This document shows positions 30,189 to 38,303 of a stretch of 64,000 nucleotides of DNA, piece by piece. The notes below the pieces were generated by a model, which was not told the origin of the DNA, made no database searches, and saw only the letters and a program-made list of their open reading frames with translations. Made by a program: the position numbers and the translations under genes. The stretch is from assembly GCA_036268075.1 (NCBI GenBank), contig DATAUV010000144.1, forward strand, positions 43,919-107,918, given 5' to 3'. Source of the DNA: DATARH01 sp036268075 (GTDB lineage: Bacteria > Pseudomonadota > Alphaproteobacteria > ATCC43930 > CGMCC-115725). Position 1 is the stretch's first letter; the number at the start of each line of letters is the position of its first letter.

Positions 30189-30424
30189 GCTCTCTCTCCC
30201 AACCGGGTCCGGCCAACTGCAGTCAGCATGATACTGCCGTCACGGGTCAAGGCGACCAGATCGTCGCACGGCGCATCCTCCCACGCGCAATTGAGCGGGC
30301 AAGTGCTCCCCCACACCGCCCGCGCCTCGACCTGGCTCCGCGGCCGGTCGGCGACCCGATGCAAAAACTGCTCGATAAGGAATGTCGCCTGGCTCGCCGT
30401 GACCGAGGGCCTCCTACCCGTCAT
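30185..30424 (-). CDS. Short hypothetical protein fused at its N-terminus to a repeat
   Basis: Seventy-nine residues from ATG 30424; the frame is open further upstream but only through a family A palindrome. The distinctive part is ATFLIEQFLHRVADR...CPLNCAWEDAPCDDLVALTRDGSIMLTAVGRTRL. The stop and the next methyltransferase start share ATGA, which suggests translational coupling and a real gene. The first few codons (MTGRRP) come from the repeat, so an original start may have been replaced. I recognise no family. It could be the surviving end of a longer broken gene. Confidence 0.4.
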   Translation of the reverse strand: MTGRRPSVTASQATFLIEQFLHRVADRPRSQVEARAVWGSTCPLNCAWEDAPCDDLVALTRDGSIMLTAVGRTRLGERA

Positions 30425-30501
30425 TCCGGCGCAGGCCGGGATCCAACTTTTCCGCCGCTCGGACGATTGCACCGTGGGTCCCGGCCTGCGCCGGGATGAC
30501 G
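30419..30501. repeat. Palindromic intergenic element, family A variant copy 3
   Basis: CGTCATTCCGGCGCAGGCC at the left and GGCCTGCGCCGGGATGACG at the right form a long stem with a spacer of about 40 bases. The layout matches the copies at 12 and 8833, but CCGGCGCAGGCCGG replaces the CCCGCGAAAGCGGG core. Read on the minus strand it feeds the frame of the 30185-30424 gene. Confidence 0.75.
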
Positions 30502-30679
30502 AATAGGTACGGCAACGCCCGGAGTGCATCCAATCGCCACCGGTGAGCCATACCTGATCGACGCCGATATCAGCGCCGACCTGAATCCCGGCGGCGCCGG
30601 CGTCTGGGAATTGCCGGGCCACGGCATCAGCAAGCCGTTCATCGGCGGCCGGTCCGAACCCGGCACGCAGCCCCAACAA

Positions 30680-30924
30680 GGTTCACCACGAAGGCACGAA
30701 GGACATGAAGGAAGGCTTTTTCGACGCGGAGGACGCAGAGGAAGACGCGTAGGACGCGGTGGTTTCCGGGTGCGTCAGCGCCCAGCGTTTCCCTCGACAA
30801 ATGAAATCTCCGCGCTGCGCACGGCACAACGGCCCCTGCGACCTCCGCGTAATCCCCAGCGTGCTCCGCGTCGAAGAGTTGGCTCTTTTTCCTCTTCGTG
30901 CCCTTCGTGCCTTCGTGGTGAACC
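30680..30924. repeat. Large nested inverted repeat (CACGAAGGCACGAAG type), family D
   Basis: GGTTCACCACGAAGGCACGA at 30680-30700 returns inverted at 30903-30924 (CTTCGTGCCTTCGTGGTGAA). Inner arms are also complementary in part: CGACGCGGAGGACGCAGAGG near 30722 against ACCTCCGCG...CTCCGCGTCGA near 30841-30874. Similar sequences occur as intergenic repeats in unrelated bacterial phyla. No transposase is present. Between 30502 and 30680 I see no convincing gene. Confidence 0.8.
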
Positions 30925-30967
30925 CTACTTTTTGACAGCTTCGCCGTCGTGGCCCATAAAATCCCAT

Positions 30968-31402
30968 GCCAGACGGTCGGATGGCCGCTCTTCGCCCAGG
31001 TCTAGAGATAGGTTTGGGCGGGGGGAGGAAAGTCCGGGCTCCATGGAGATACGGTGCCGGTTAACGGCCGGCGGGGGCGACCCTAGGGACAGTGCCACAG
31101 AAAACATACCGCCAACCCCAAGTAGTTCTTTCGGGAGCCTCATGGGCGGCAAGGGTGAAATGGTGCGGTAAGAGCGCACCGCGTCGGCGGCAACGTCGAT
31201 GGCAGGGAAAACCCCACCGGGAGCAAGACCAAGTAGGAGCGGCAGGCACTATATCCTAGATATGGTGCCAGGCGGATCTTCGCGCCGCCGCTCGGGTCGG
31301 TCGCGCGAGGCGTTCGGCGACGAACGCCCCAGATGAATGGCCATCCCCGCCGCGCCGCCTAGCGGAACGGCGGGACAGAACCCGGCTTACAGACCGTCTG
31401 GC
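30968..31402 (+). ncRNA. rnpB: RNase P RNA (class A)
   Basis: The 5' GCCAGACGGTC (30968-30978) pairs with 3' GACCGTCTGGC (31392-31402) as stem P1. The catalytic core is recognisable: GAGGAAAGTCCGGGC near 31025-31040, the GAAAACCCCACCGGGAGCAAGACC region near 31205-31231, and ACAGAACCCGGCTTAC at 31375-31390, which forms P4 with the 5' core. Total length of about 435 is normal for bacterial type A. The RNA cleaves 5' leaders from pre-tRNAs together with RnpA. Its position just upstream of mraZ is a conserved alphaproteobacterial linkage. Confidence 0.95.
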
Positions 31403-31542
31403 AATTACCCGCAGAGAACAAACATAGAACATCGTTCGACAGCATTGGCCCGCCGTCCGGCGACCAACTACATGCTGTGGTCAGTTGTCGTTCGCCATGA
31501 AGATTTAGAATTCGGAAATAATACTATCACAGCGGTTGACGA

Positions 31543-31577
31543 CCCATGATTTCCCATGATATCCCATATTCACCCAT
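31543..31577 (-). promoter_or_regulatory. MraZ operator: four TGGGN boxes with 5-nt spacers
   Basis: CCCAT occurs at 31543, 31553, 31563 and 31573 on the plus strand; on the minus strand this reads TGGGN four times with exact 10-bp periodicity. MraZ is known to bind direct TGGGN repeats with 5-base spacers near its own promoter and repress the dcw operon. A TTGACG that could be a -35 element starts at 31536, so bound MraZ would cover the core promoter. The array lies 90 bases before the mraZ GTG. The -10 element is not clear. Confidence 0.85.
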
Positions 31578-31666
31578 GAATGAGCGTTTCTGTTCCGGGG
31601 GGATATCGGAAACGCAGACCGGGCCGCCCCTTGCCGGACATGCATGGGTTGCGTTGGGGGAAGCAA

Positions 31667-32122
31667 GTGGAACTGTTTTTGTCCACTTACACGAACAAGG
31701 TCGACCGCAAGGGACGGGTTTCAGTGCCGGCGACCTTTCGTTCCACTCTGGCCACCCACCGCCACCCAAATATCGTAATCCTCTTCCCGTCGCTGAAGTC
31801 GAATAACCTGGACGGCGGCGGCAGCGATTACATGGAAGAGCTGCAACACCGCCTGGCGCAGCTCGATCCGCTGTCGGACGAATATGACGATCTGTCCTTG
31901 ATGTTCGCCGATTCGCACCAGCTCGCGATCGATGGCGACGGCCGCATCGTCCTGCCGGACCTCTTGAAACAACACGCGGAAATCTCGGAAGAGGCGACCT
32001 TTGTCGGGCGCGGCGCGACGTTCCAGGTATGGGAGCCGGCGCGGTTTGCGGCGCATCGCGACGCCTCGCGGGCGCGCGCTCTCCGCCAGCGGCCGGCATT
32101 GCCGCCCGGGGGACGGACATGA
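31667..32122 (+). CDS. mraZ: Transcriptional regulator MraZ
   Basis: A 151-residue AbrB-like double-psi protein with the two family motifs: VDRKGRVSVPATF near the N-terminus and IDGDGRIVLPDLL in the second half. It binds TGGGN repeats and controls the division and cell wall cluster. GTG 31667 was chosen: GGGGGAAG (31656-31663) is its Shine-Dalgarno and the product then starts VELFLSTYTNKVD, matching homologues. The longer open frame starting at 31580 crosses the operator region and was rejected. The stop overlaps rsmH (ATGA). Confidence 0.95.
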   Translation: MELFLSTYTNKVDRKGRVSVPATFRSTLATHRHPNIVILFPSLKSNNLDGGGSDYMEELQHRLAQLDPLSDEYDDLSLMFADSHQLAIDGDGRIVLPDLLKQHAEISEEATFVGRGATFQVWEPARFAAHRDASRARALRQRPALPPGGRT

Positions 32123-33084
32123 CCCCGCAACCCGCCGAATCGGTTCATCGCCCCGTCATGCTGGCGGAGGTGCTGTCGGCGCTCGCCCCGCGCGACGGCG
32201 CCACCTATGTCGACGGCACGTTTGGCGGCGGCGGGTACAGCACGGCCTTGCTGGCCGCGGCGCGCTGCCGCGTCTTCGGCATCGACCGCGATCCCGATGC
32301 GGTGCGCCGCGGGCAGAGTCTCGCCGCCGAGCATGACGGCCGCCTGACGCTGATCGAGGGCCGCTTCGGCGATATGGAGCGGCTCGTCGCCCCGTTCGCG
32401 CCGGGCCTTATCGCCGGGGTCGCGCTCGATCTCGGCGTCTCCTCCGACCAGATCGACGAGCCCGAGCGCGGGTTTTCGTTCCGTTATGACGGTCCGCTCG
32501 ACATGCGCATGGGACGCGACGGGCAAAGCGCCGCCGACCTCGTCGCCGAGCTCAGCGAAGAGGAACTGGCCGAACTGATCCGCGAACTGGGCGAGGAACG
32601 CTTCGCCCGCCGCGTCGCCCGCGCCATCGCGACCGCCCGCGCGAAGCAGCCGATCGACCGCACCGGCGAGTTGGCCGAGATCGTGCGTGCCGCGATCCCG
32701 CGCCGCGAGCCTGGCCTCGACTCGGCGACGCGGACATTCCAGGCGCTGCGCATCGCGGTCAACGACGAGCTCGGCGAACTCGATCGCGGGCTCGAAGCAG
32801 CCGAGCGGCTGCTGATGCCGGGCGGCAGGGTCGCGGTCGTCGCGTTCCACTCGCTCGAAGACGGCCGGGTCAAAAATTTCCTGCGCCGGCGTAGCGGCAC
32901 CGCACCCGCCGGCTCGCGCCATGCGCCGCCGCGAGCGAGCGGTCCGGCGCCGAGCTTCGCCCTGCTCTCGCGCCGCCCGGTGAAGCCAAGCGCCGCAGAG
33001 ACTTCCGCCAACCCGCGCGCTCGTTCGGCCCGGCTGCGCGCCGCCGAGCGCACCGCCGCGCCGGCGATAGGCCTCGCGTCATGA
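32119..33084 (+). CDS. rsmH: 16S rRNA (cytosine-1402-N4)-methyltransferase RsmH
   Basis: A 321-residue enzyme (formerly MraW) that uses S-adenosylmethionine to methylate N4 of C1402 in the 30S decoding centre. HRPVMLAEVLSAL, YVDGTFGGGGYS (SAM loop), FGIDRDPDA, GVALDLGVSSDQID, RGFSFRYDGPLDMRM and VVAFHSLEDGRVKNF are all family blocks. The tail after residue 270 is Ala/Arg/Pro-rich and probably disordered. It starts inside the mraZ stop and overlaps ftsL by four bases. Confidence 0.97.
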   Translation: MTPQPAESVHRPVMLAEVLSALAPRDGATYVDGTFGGGGYSTALLAAARCRVFGIDRDPDAVRRGQSLAAEHDGRLTLIEGRFGDMERLVAPFAPGLIAGVALDLGVSSDQIDEPERGFSFRYDGPLDMRMGRDGQSAADLVAELSEEELAELIRELGEERFARRVARAIATARAKQPIDRTGELAEIVRAAIPRREPGLDSATRTFQALRIAVNDELGELDRGLEAAERLLMPGGRVAVVAFHSLEDGRVKNFLRRRSGTAPAGSRHAPPRASGPAPSFALLSRRPVKPSAAETSANPRARSARLRAAERTAAPAIGLAS

Positions 33085-33614
33085 GCCGCGTCGGCACCCT
33101 CTTCTGGCTCGCCCTGGCGATGACGTCCTGCGTGATCATGTTCATGATCAACTACGCGGTGCAGAGCCTCCAGGGCGACCTGACCAAAGTGCACCAGCAG
33201 ACCATCGCCGCGCAGCTCGAAATCCGCGTGCTGCACGCCGAATGGAGCTATCTGACCCAGCCCGAGCGGCTTGCCGAGCTCAACAAGCAATTCCTGTCGC
33301 TGACCCCGATCGCGACCAGGCAGCTCCAGCAGACGATCACCGAGATCCCGCTGCGCACGATGCCCGACCCGGCGGTCGAGAAGACCGCCTCGGCCGCGCC
33401 GGCGCCGGCCCCCGCGGCGGGGCTCGAGCTGCCGGCGGCCAGCCCCGCGGGGCGCGGCCTTGACGCGCTGTTCGCCCAAGCCTCGGCCGAGCCTCAGGCT
33501 GCGGGCGGCGCGTTGCCGGCCACTCCGATCGCGCTGAGCGCCGCCGCCGCCCGCCCGGCGCCGGCGGATCGCGGGCTCGACGCACTGTTCATGCAGATCG
33601 CCACGGGACGCTGA
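33081..33614 (+). CDS. ftsL: Cell division protein FtsL, with extended C-terminus
   Basis: Identity rests on position between rsmH and ftsI and on architecture: a short cytoplasmic start, one membrane helix (TLFWLALAMTSCVIMFMINYAV), then a periplasmic leucine-zipper-like coil (VQSLQGDLTKVHQQTIAAQLEIRVLHAEWSYLTQPERLAEL). FtsL forms the FtsQLB complex that activates FtsWI. At 177 residues it is longer than typical FtsL (about 100-120): an Ala/Pro-rich tail carries RGLDALF twice, at residues 125-131 and 164-170. The two copies use different codons. The function of the tail is unknown. Confidence 0.88.
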   Translation: MSRVGTLFWLALAMTSCVIMFMINYAVQSLQGDLTKVHQQTIAAQLEIRVLHAEWSYLTQPERLAELNKQFLSLTPIATRQLQQTITEIPLRTMPDPAVEKTASAAPAPAPAAGLELPAASPAGRGLDALFAQASAEPQAAGGALPATPIALSAAAARPAPADRGLDALFMQIATGR

Positions 33615-33617
33615 GCC

Positions 33618-35399
33618 ATGCTGTCGATCCAGCGCACCGACGAAAACCCGTGTAGGCCGCGGCATTTCAAGCCGCCGCCCTGCGCACCGATCGTCACCGA
33701 CCCCGAAAGCCACACGCGGATCGAGACCTGCCGCACGCGGATGCTGGTCGCGGCGGCGCTGTTCCTCGCGATCTTCGCCGTCGTCGGGCTGCGGCTCGCC
33801 GACATCGTGCTGATCTCGGGCGCCGGCGCCGCCGCCGAGCCGCGCCTCACCCGCCCCAAGCCGGTCCTGCCGCCGCCGGAGCGTTCCGACATCGTCGACC
33901 GCAACAACATGCTGCTCGCGACGACGCTCGACAGCCCGGCGCTCTACGCCGACCCGCGCCAGATCATCGACCCGCAGGAGGCGACCCGCGCGCTGCTGAC
34001 CGTGCTGCCGAACCTTGATGCAATCCGGGTCTATGCCGATCTCACTTCCGACAAGAAATTCGTCTATCTGAAGCAGCGCTTGACCCCGCAAGAGCACTAC
34101 GACGTCAACCGCCTCGGCATTCCGGGCTTTATGTTCGAGTCCGGTTGGCGCCGCTATTACCCGTTCGGCAGCCTGGCCGCGCATGTCGTCGGCTACACCG
34201 ACAGCGACAACAAGGGCCGCAGCGGCGTCGAGCGCGGGCTCGACAAGCGGCTTAACGAGCATACGGGCCCGCTGCGATTGTCGCTCGACGCGCGGGTGCA
34301 GTTCGTCCTGCGCGACGAGCTCGTCCGGGTGGTCCAGGATTTCGACGCCAAGGGCGCCGCCGGGATCATCATGGACGTGCACACGGGCGAGGTCGTGGCG
34401 ATGGTGTCGCTGCCCGATTTCGACCCCAACCACCCCGGCGCCGCCAATGAGAGCCTGCCGCCCGGAGCGATCAACGACCGCATCTTCAACAAGGTGACGC
34501 TCGGCGATTTCGAGCTCGGCTCGGTGTTCAAGATCTTCAACACGGCGATGGCGCTCGATTCCGGCGTGTCGACGATGACCTCGCAATACGACGCCCGCGA
34601 CAACATCAGGATCGGCCGCTTTACGATCAGCGACTATCACGGCAAGCACCGCTGGCTGAGCGTGCCCGAGATCTTCATGTATTCGTCGAATATCGGCTCG
34701 GCGCGCATGGCCGTCGCCGCCGGCTCCGAACGCCAGCAATCCTTCCTCGGCCGGCTCGGCATCCTGCAAAAGGCCAATCTCCAACTCGACGAGATCGCCA
34801 CCCCGCATTACCCGAAAGGCAAGGCGTGGAGCGAGGTCAGCACGATGACGATCGCCTACGGCCACGGCATCGCGGTCAGCCCGCTCGAATGCGTCACCGG
34901 CGTCGCGGCGATCGTCAACGGCGGCATCTGGCACCCGGCGACCCTCCTCAAGGTGCCGGACGGGGTCGAGCCGCCGGGGCAGCGCGTCATCGCGGAAAAG
35001 ACCTCGGACCAGATGCGCAAGCTGATGCGGCTGGTCGTCGAGTTCGGCACCGCCCGCTTCGCCGCCGCGCCCGGCTATGTCGTCGGCGGCAAGACCGGCA
35101 CGGCGGAAAAGAACGCGCACGGGCGTTACGAGGAAAAAAAGCTGGTCTCGACCTTTATCGGCGCGTTTCCGATGCAGGCCCCGCGCTACGTGATCCTGGC
35201 GCTGGTCGACGAGCCGAAAGGCAACAAGGAAACCCACGGCTACGCCACCGCCGGCTGGACCGTCGCCCCGGCGACGAGTCGGATCGTCTCGCGCATCGCG
35301 CCGTTATTGGGAATTACTCCGGTCGACGAATCCTCGCCCGACATCAAGCAAGCCCTCCAGGTCGAGAGCCTCGCAGGAAAGCGGATTGAAGATTACTGA
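33618..35399 (+). CDS. ftsI: Peptidoglycan D,D-transpeptidase FtsI (PBP3)
   Basis: A 593-residue class B penicillin-binding protein that cross-links septal peptidoglycan. One membrane helix (about 42-62) follows a cytoplasmic tail, then the pedestal domain (RSDIVDRNNMLLATTLDSPALYADP). The transpeptidase domain has S302-V-F-K305, the SxN motif in YSSNIGSARMA and the KTG motif in VGGKTGTAEK (K492). It works with FtsW in the divisome. It starts three bases after the ftsL stop and overlaps murE by 14 bases. Confidence 0.97.
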   Translation: MLSIQRTDENPCRPRHFKPPPCAPIVTDPESHTRIETCRTRMLVAAALFLAIFAVVGLRLADIVLISGAGAAAEPRLTRPKPVLPPPERSDIVDRNNMLLATTLDSPALYADPRQIIDPQEATRALLTVLPNLDAIRVYADLTSDKKFVYLKQRLTPQEHYDVNRLGIPGFMFESGWRRYYPFGSLAAHVVGYTDSDNKGRSGVERGLDKRLNEHTGPLRLSLDARVQFVLRDELVRVVQDFDAKGAAGIIMDVHTGEVVAMVSLPDFDPNHPGAANESLPPGAINDRIFNKVTLGDFELGSVFKIFNTAMALDSGVSTMTSQYDARDNIRIGRFTISDYHGKHRWLSVPEIFMYSSNIGSARMAVAAGSERQQSFLGRLGILQKANLQLDEIATPHYPKGKAWSEVSTMTIAYGHGIAVSPLECVTGVAAIVNGGIWHPATLLKVPDGVEPPGQRVIAEKTSDQMRKLMRLVVEFGTARFAAAPGYVVGGKTGTAEKNAHGRYEEKKLVSTFIGAFPMQAPRYVILALVDEPKGNKETHGYATAGWTVAPATSRIVSRIAPLLGITPVDESSPDIKQALQVESLAGKRIEDY

Positions 35400-36870
35400 G
35401 CTGATGCAGAGTTCCGCCGCGTCCCCATCGGCGAACCCGACCGCGGCGGACCCGACCTCGACAGACCCCGAAATCGCTGGGCTTACCGTTGATTCCCGCC
35501 AGGTGCGGCCGGGTTTTTTGTTTGCGGCGTGGCGTGGCGCGCAGACCGACGGCCGCCGTTTCGCCGCCGAGGCGGTCGCCAAGGGCGCCGCCGCGATCCT
35601 CACCGATGATGCCGCCGCCCTCGACCTCGACGCCAACACCCGGCGGCGCGTCGCCATCATCACCGACGCGAACCCGCAGCGCCGCCTCGCCCTCGCCGCG
35701 GCGCGGTTTTACGGCCGCCAGCCCAAGACGATCGCCGCCGTCACCGGCACCAACGGCAAGACCTCGGTCGCCCATTTCACCCGGGAGCTGTGGGCCGCGC
35801 TCGGCTTCGGATCCGCGAGCCTCGGCACGCTCGGCCTGGTGACGCCGGAAGGACGTCGCGCCGGATCGCTGACGACGCCGGATTCGGTCGCGCTTCACCA
35901 CGACCTCGCCGAGGTGGCCGGACAAGGTGTCGATCACGCGGCGATCGAGGCGTCGAGCCACGGGCTCGACCAGTGCCGGCTCGACGGCGTCGAAATCGTC
36001 GCGGCGGCCTTTACCAACCTGACCCGCGACCATCTCGACTACCACCGGACGATGGAGGCCTATCGCACCGCCAAGGAGCGGCTGTTCGCGGTGCTGCTGC
36101 CGCCGCGCGGCGCCGCCATCCTCAACGCCGACAGCGACGAGTTCACGCGGCTCGGGGCGCTGTGCAAGACCCGCGGCCAGACCGTCATCGCCTACGGCGC
36201 CGCCGACGCGGCCGATCTGCGCATCGCCGCCCGCAAGCCCGAGCGCGGCGGGCAGGTGCTGAGCCTCGACCTGTTCGGCGCCCGCCACGAGATCGTATTG
36301 CCGCTCGTCGGCGAATTCCAGGCGATGAACGCGCTCGCCGCGCTCGGCCTCGCGGTCGCGACCGGATCGAAGCTGGAGCCGGCGGCGGCCGCACTCGAAA
36401 GGCTGAGTCCGGTGCCGGGACGCCTGCAATTCGTCGGGGAGGCCAACCGGGCGTCGGTGTTCGTCGATTTTGCCCACACTCCCGACGCGCTTGCGACCGT
36501 GCTGACCGCGCTGCGGCCCCATGCCGAGCGGCGGCTCGTCGTCGTCTTCGGCGCCGGCGGCGACCGCGACCGTGGCAAGCGCCCGCAGATGGGCCAGGTC
36601 GCGACCGAGCTTGCCGACCGCGTCTATGTCACCGACGACAACCCGCGCACCGAAGACGCCGCCGAAATCCGCCGCGCGGTCCTCGCTGCCGCGCCGGGGG
36701 CGGTCGAGTTCGGCGACCGCCGCGCCGCGATTGCCGCGGCGATCGCCGAGCTCGGCCCCGGCGACGTGCTGGTCCTCGCCGGCAAGGGCCACGAAAGCGG
36801 TCAGATCGTCGGCACCGAGACCCTGCCCTTCGACGATGTCGAGGTCGCGCGCGAGTTCATCGCCATATGA
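35386..36870 (+). CDS. murE: UDP-MurNAc-L-Ala-D-Glu:meso-DAP ligase MurE
   Basis: A 494-residue Mur ligase that adds the third peptide residue to the peptidoglycan precursor. ATP loop GTNGKTSVAHFTRELW, carbamylated-Lys region EASSHGLDQCRLDG, TNLTRDHLDYH, and DNPRTEDAAEIRR, where DNPR marks meso-diaminopimelate specificity. The start is probably TTG 35386 (AGGAA upstream, MKITEL start as in homologues), inside the end of ftsI; ATG 35404 is the fallback. The stop overlaps murF by four bases. Confidence 0.96.
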   Translation: MKITELMQSSAASPSANPTAADPTSTDPEIAGLTVDSRQVRPGFLFAAWRGAQTDGRRFAAEAVAKGAAAILTDDAAALDLDANTRRRVAIITDANPQRRLALAAARFYGRQPKTIAAVTGTNGKTSVAHFTRELWAALGFGSASLGTLGLVTPEGRRAGSLTTPDSVALHHDLAEVAGQGVDHAAIEASSHGLDQCRLDGVEIVAAAFTNLTRDHLDYHRTMEAYRTAKERLFAVLLPPRGAAILNADSDEFTRLGALCKTRGQTVIAYGAADAADLRIAARKPERGGQVLSLDLFGARHEIVLPLVGEFQAMNALAALGLAVATGSKLEPAAAALERLSPVPGRLQFVGEANRASVFVDFAHTPDALATVLTALRPHAERRLVVVFGAGGDRDRGKRPQMGQVATELADRVYVTDDNPRTEDAAEIRRAVLAAAPGAVEFGDRRAAIAAAIAELGPGDVLVLAGKGHESGQIVGTETLPFDDVEVAREFIAI

Positions 36871-38297
36871 CCGCGGCCCGGCTGTGGACCGCCGCCGAGG
36901 CCGCCCAAGCGACCGGAGGGGCTGTTTCCGGCGATTGGCAGGCCACCGGCGTGTCGATCGACAGCCGCACCGTCGCGCCCGGCGACCTCTTCATCGCACT
37001 GGGCGGCCCCAACCATGACGGCCACGATTACGTCGAGGCGGCCTTTGCCCGCGGCGCCGTCGCGGCGATGGTGTCGCGCGAGGCGGGGGTGTCGCGCGAG
37101 GCGGGGGCGTCGCGCGAGGCGGGGGCGTCGCGCGAGGCAGGCGGGGGGCCGCTGCTGCGGGTCGGCGACACACTCGACGGGCTGACGGCGCTCGGCGCCG
37201 CCTCGCGCCGGCGCAGCACCGCGCGGATCGTCGCGGTCACCGGCAGCGTCGGCAAGACCGGCACCAAGGAGGCGCTGCGCGTCGCGCTCGGCGCGTGCGG
37301 CCGGGTGTCGGCCTCCGCCGGCAGCTTCAACAACCATTGGGGCGTGCCGCTGTCGCTCGCCCGGATGGGGCGTGAGGCCGAATTCGGCGTGTTCGAGCTG
37401 GGCATGAACCACCCGGGCGAAATCGCCGCGCTGACCGCGATCGTCCGCCCGCATGTCGCGGTGGTCACGACGATCGCCCCGGCGCATCTCGGCTATTTCC
37501 GCTCGGTCGCCGCGATCGCCGACGCCAAGGCCGAGGTCTTCGAGGGGCTCGAACCCGGCGGCACCGCGATCCTCAATCGCGACAACCGGTATTTTGCGCG
37601 GTTGGCCGCCAAGGCCGGCAAAAAAATCATCAGCTTCGGCGAGCACCGCGCCGCCGACGCGCGCCTGATCGACTACGCCGACGGCGTGGTCACCGCCGAT
37701 ATCTGCGGCACCCGCATCGCCTACCGGCTGGGGCCGGCCGGCAAGCACTGGGCGCTGAACTCGCTCGCCGTGCTCGCCGCGACAATGGCGGCCGGCGGCA
37801 TGCTGGAACCCGCCGCCGCCGCGCTCGAAACACTCGAAGCGCCAGCCGGCCGCGGCCGCCGGCACGAATTGTCGTGGGGCGGCGGGCGGATCGTGCTGAT
37901 CGACGAAAGCTACAATGCAAGCCCGGCGGCGATGCGCGCGGCGCTGGCGGTGCTCGGCGTGGCGCGGCCGGGCGAAGGCGGCCGCCGCGTCGCGGTGCTG
38001 GGCGACATGCTCGAGCTCGGCGGCCAGGCGAGGCGGCTGCACCGGGCGCTCGCCGAATCACTTGAGGCGGCAAAGATCGACCGCGCCTTTCTGGTCGGGT
38101 CGGCGATGGCCGCGTTGCATGAGGCGTTGCCTTGCGCGATGCGGGGCGGGTTGTGGCCCTGCGTCGATGCGGCTATGCCTTCGATCTTGGATTATCTTCG
38201 TCCCGGCGACGTCGTGACGGTCAAGGGCTCTCACGCCGGCCGCATCGACCGGATCGTCGAGCGGCTGCGGGCGCAAGCGGCGTCAGGCGGAGCGTAG
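36867..38297 (+). CDS. murF: UDP-MurNAc-tripeptide D-Ala-D-Ala ligase MurF
   Basis: A 476-residue ligase that attaches D-Ala-D-Ala to the UDP-MurNAc-tripeptide. It has VSIDSRTVAPGDLFIAL in the N-terminal domain, ATP loop TGSVGKTGTKEALR, ELGMNHPGEIAALT, IDESYNASPAAMRAAL and GDMLELG. Residues 69-92 hold four tandem six-residue units, (V/A)SREAG, encoded by 18-base repeats (37071-37142). The insertion is in frame in the UDP-substrate domain, after AVAAM, and is not part of the usual family sequence. It starts within the murE stop; mraY starts six bases after its stop. Confidence 0.95.
   Translation: MTAARLWTAAEAAQATGGAVSGDWQATGVSIDSRTVAPGDLFIALGGPNHDGHDYVEAAFARGAVAAMVSREAGVSREAGASREAGASREAGGGPLLRVGDTLDGLTALGAASRRRSTARIVAVTGSVGKTGTKEALRVALGACGRVSASAGSFNNHWGVPLSLARMGREAEFGVFELGMNHPGEIAALTAIVRPHVAVVTTIAPAHLGYFRSVAAIADAKAEVFEGLEPGGTAILNRDNRYFARLAAKAGKKIISFGEHRAADARLIDYADGVVTADICGTRIAYRLGPAGKHWALNSLAVLAATMAAGGMLEPAAAALETLEAPAGRGRRHELSWGGGRIVLIDESYNASPAAMRAALAVLGVARPGEGGRRVAVLGDMLELGGQARRLHRALAESLEAAKIDRAFLVGSAMAALHEALPCAMRGGLWPCVDAAMPSILDYLRPGDVVTVKGSHAGRIDRIVERLRAQAASGGA
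37071..37142 (+). repeat. 18-bp tandem repeat x4 inside murF
   Basis: Four consecutive 18-base units based on GTGTCGCGCGAGGCGGGG encode VSREAG, VSREAG, ASREAG, ASREAG. The first two units and the last two are almost identical, so the array is recent and could change copy number by slippage or unequal exchange without a frameshift. Confidence 0.95.
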
Positions 38298-38303
38298 ACC
38301 CGG

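Noticed and set aside
30425..30679. N-terminal 85 codons of the 164-codon minus-strand frame
   Set aside because: Much of it is translated palindromic repeat, and the remainder has no clear coding signal.
30524..31171. Plus-strand 215-codon frame across the family D repeat and into rnpB
   Set aside because: It consists of repeat and structured RNA sequence, with no family similarity.
31580..31666. Extended N-terminus for MraZ
   Set aside because: The extra 29 codons have no family similarity and lie in the leader; GTG 31667 has a good Shine-Dalgarno and gives the conserved start.
31546..31806. Short plus-strand frame starting within the CCCAT repeats upstream of mraZ
   Set aside because: It overlaps the MraZ operator and mraZ itself in another frame and has no recognisable product.
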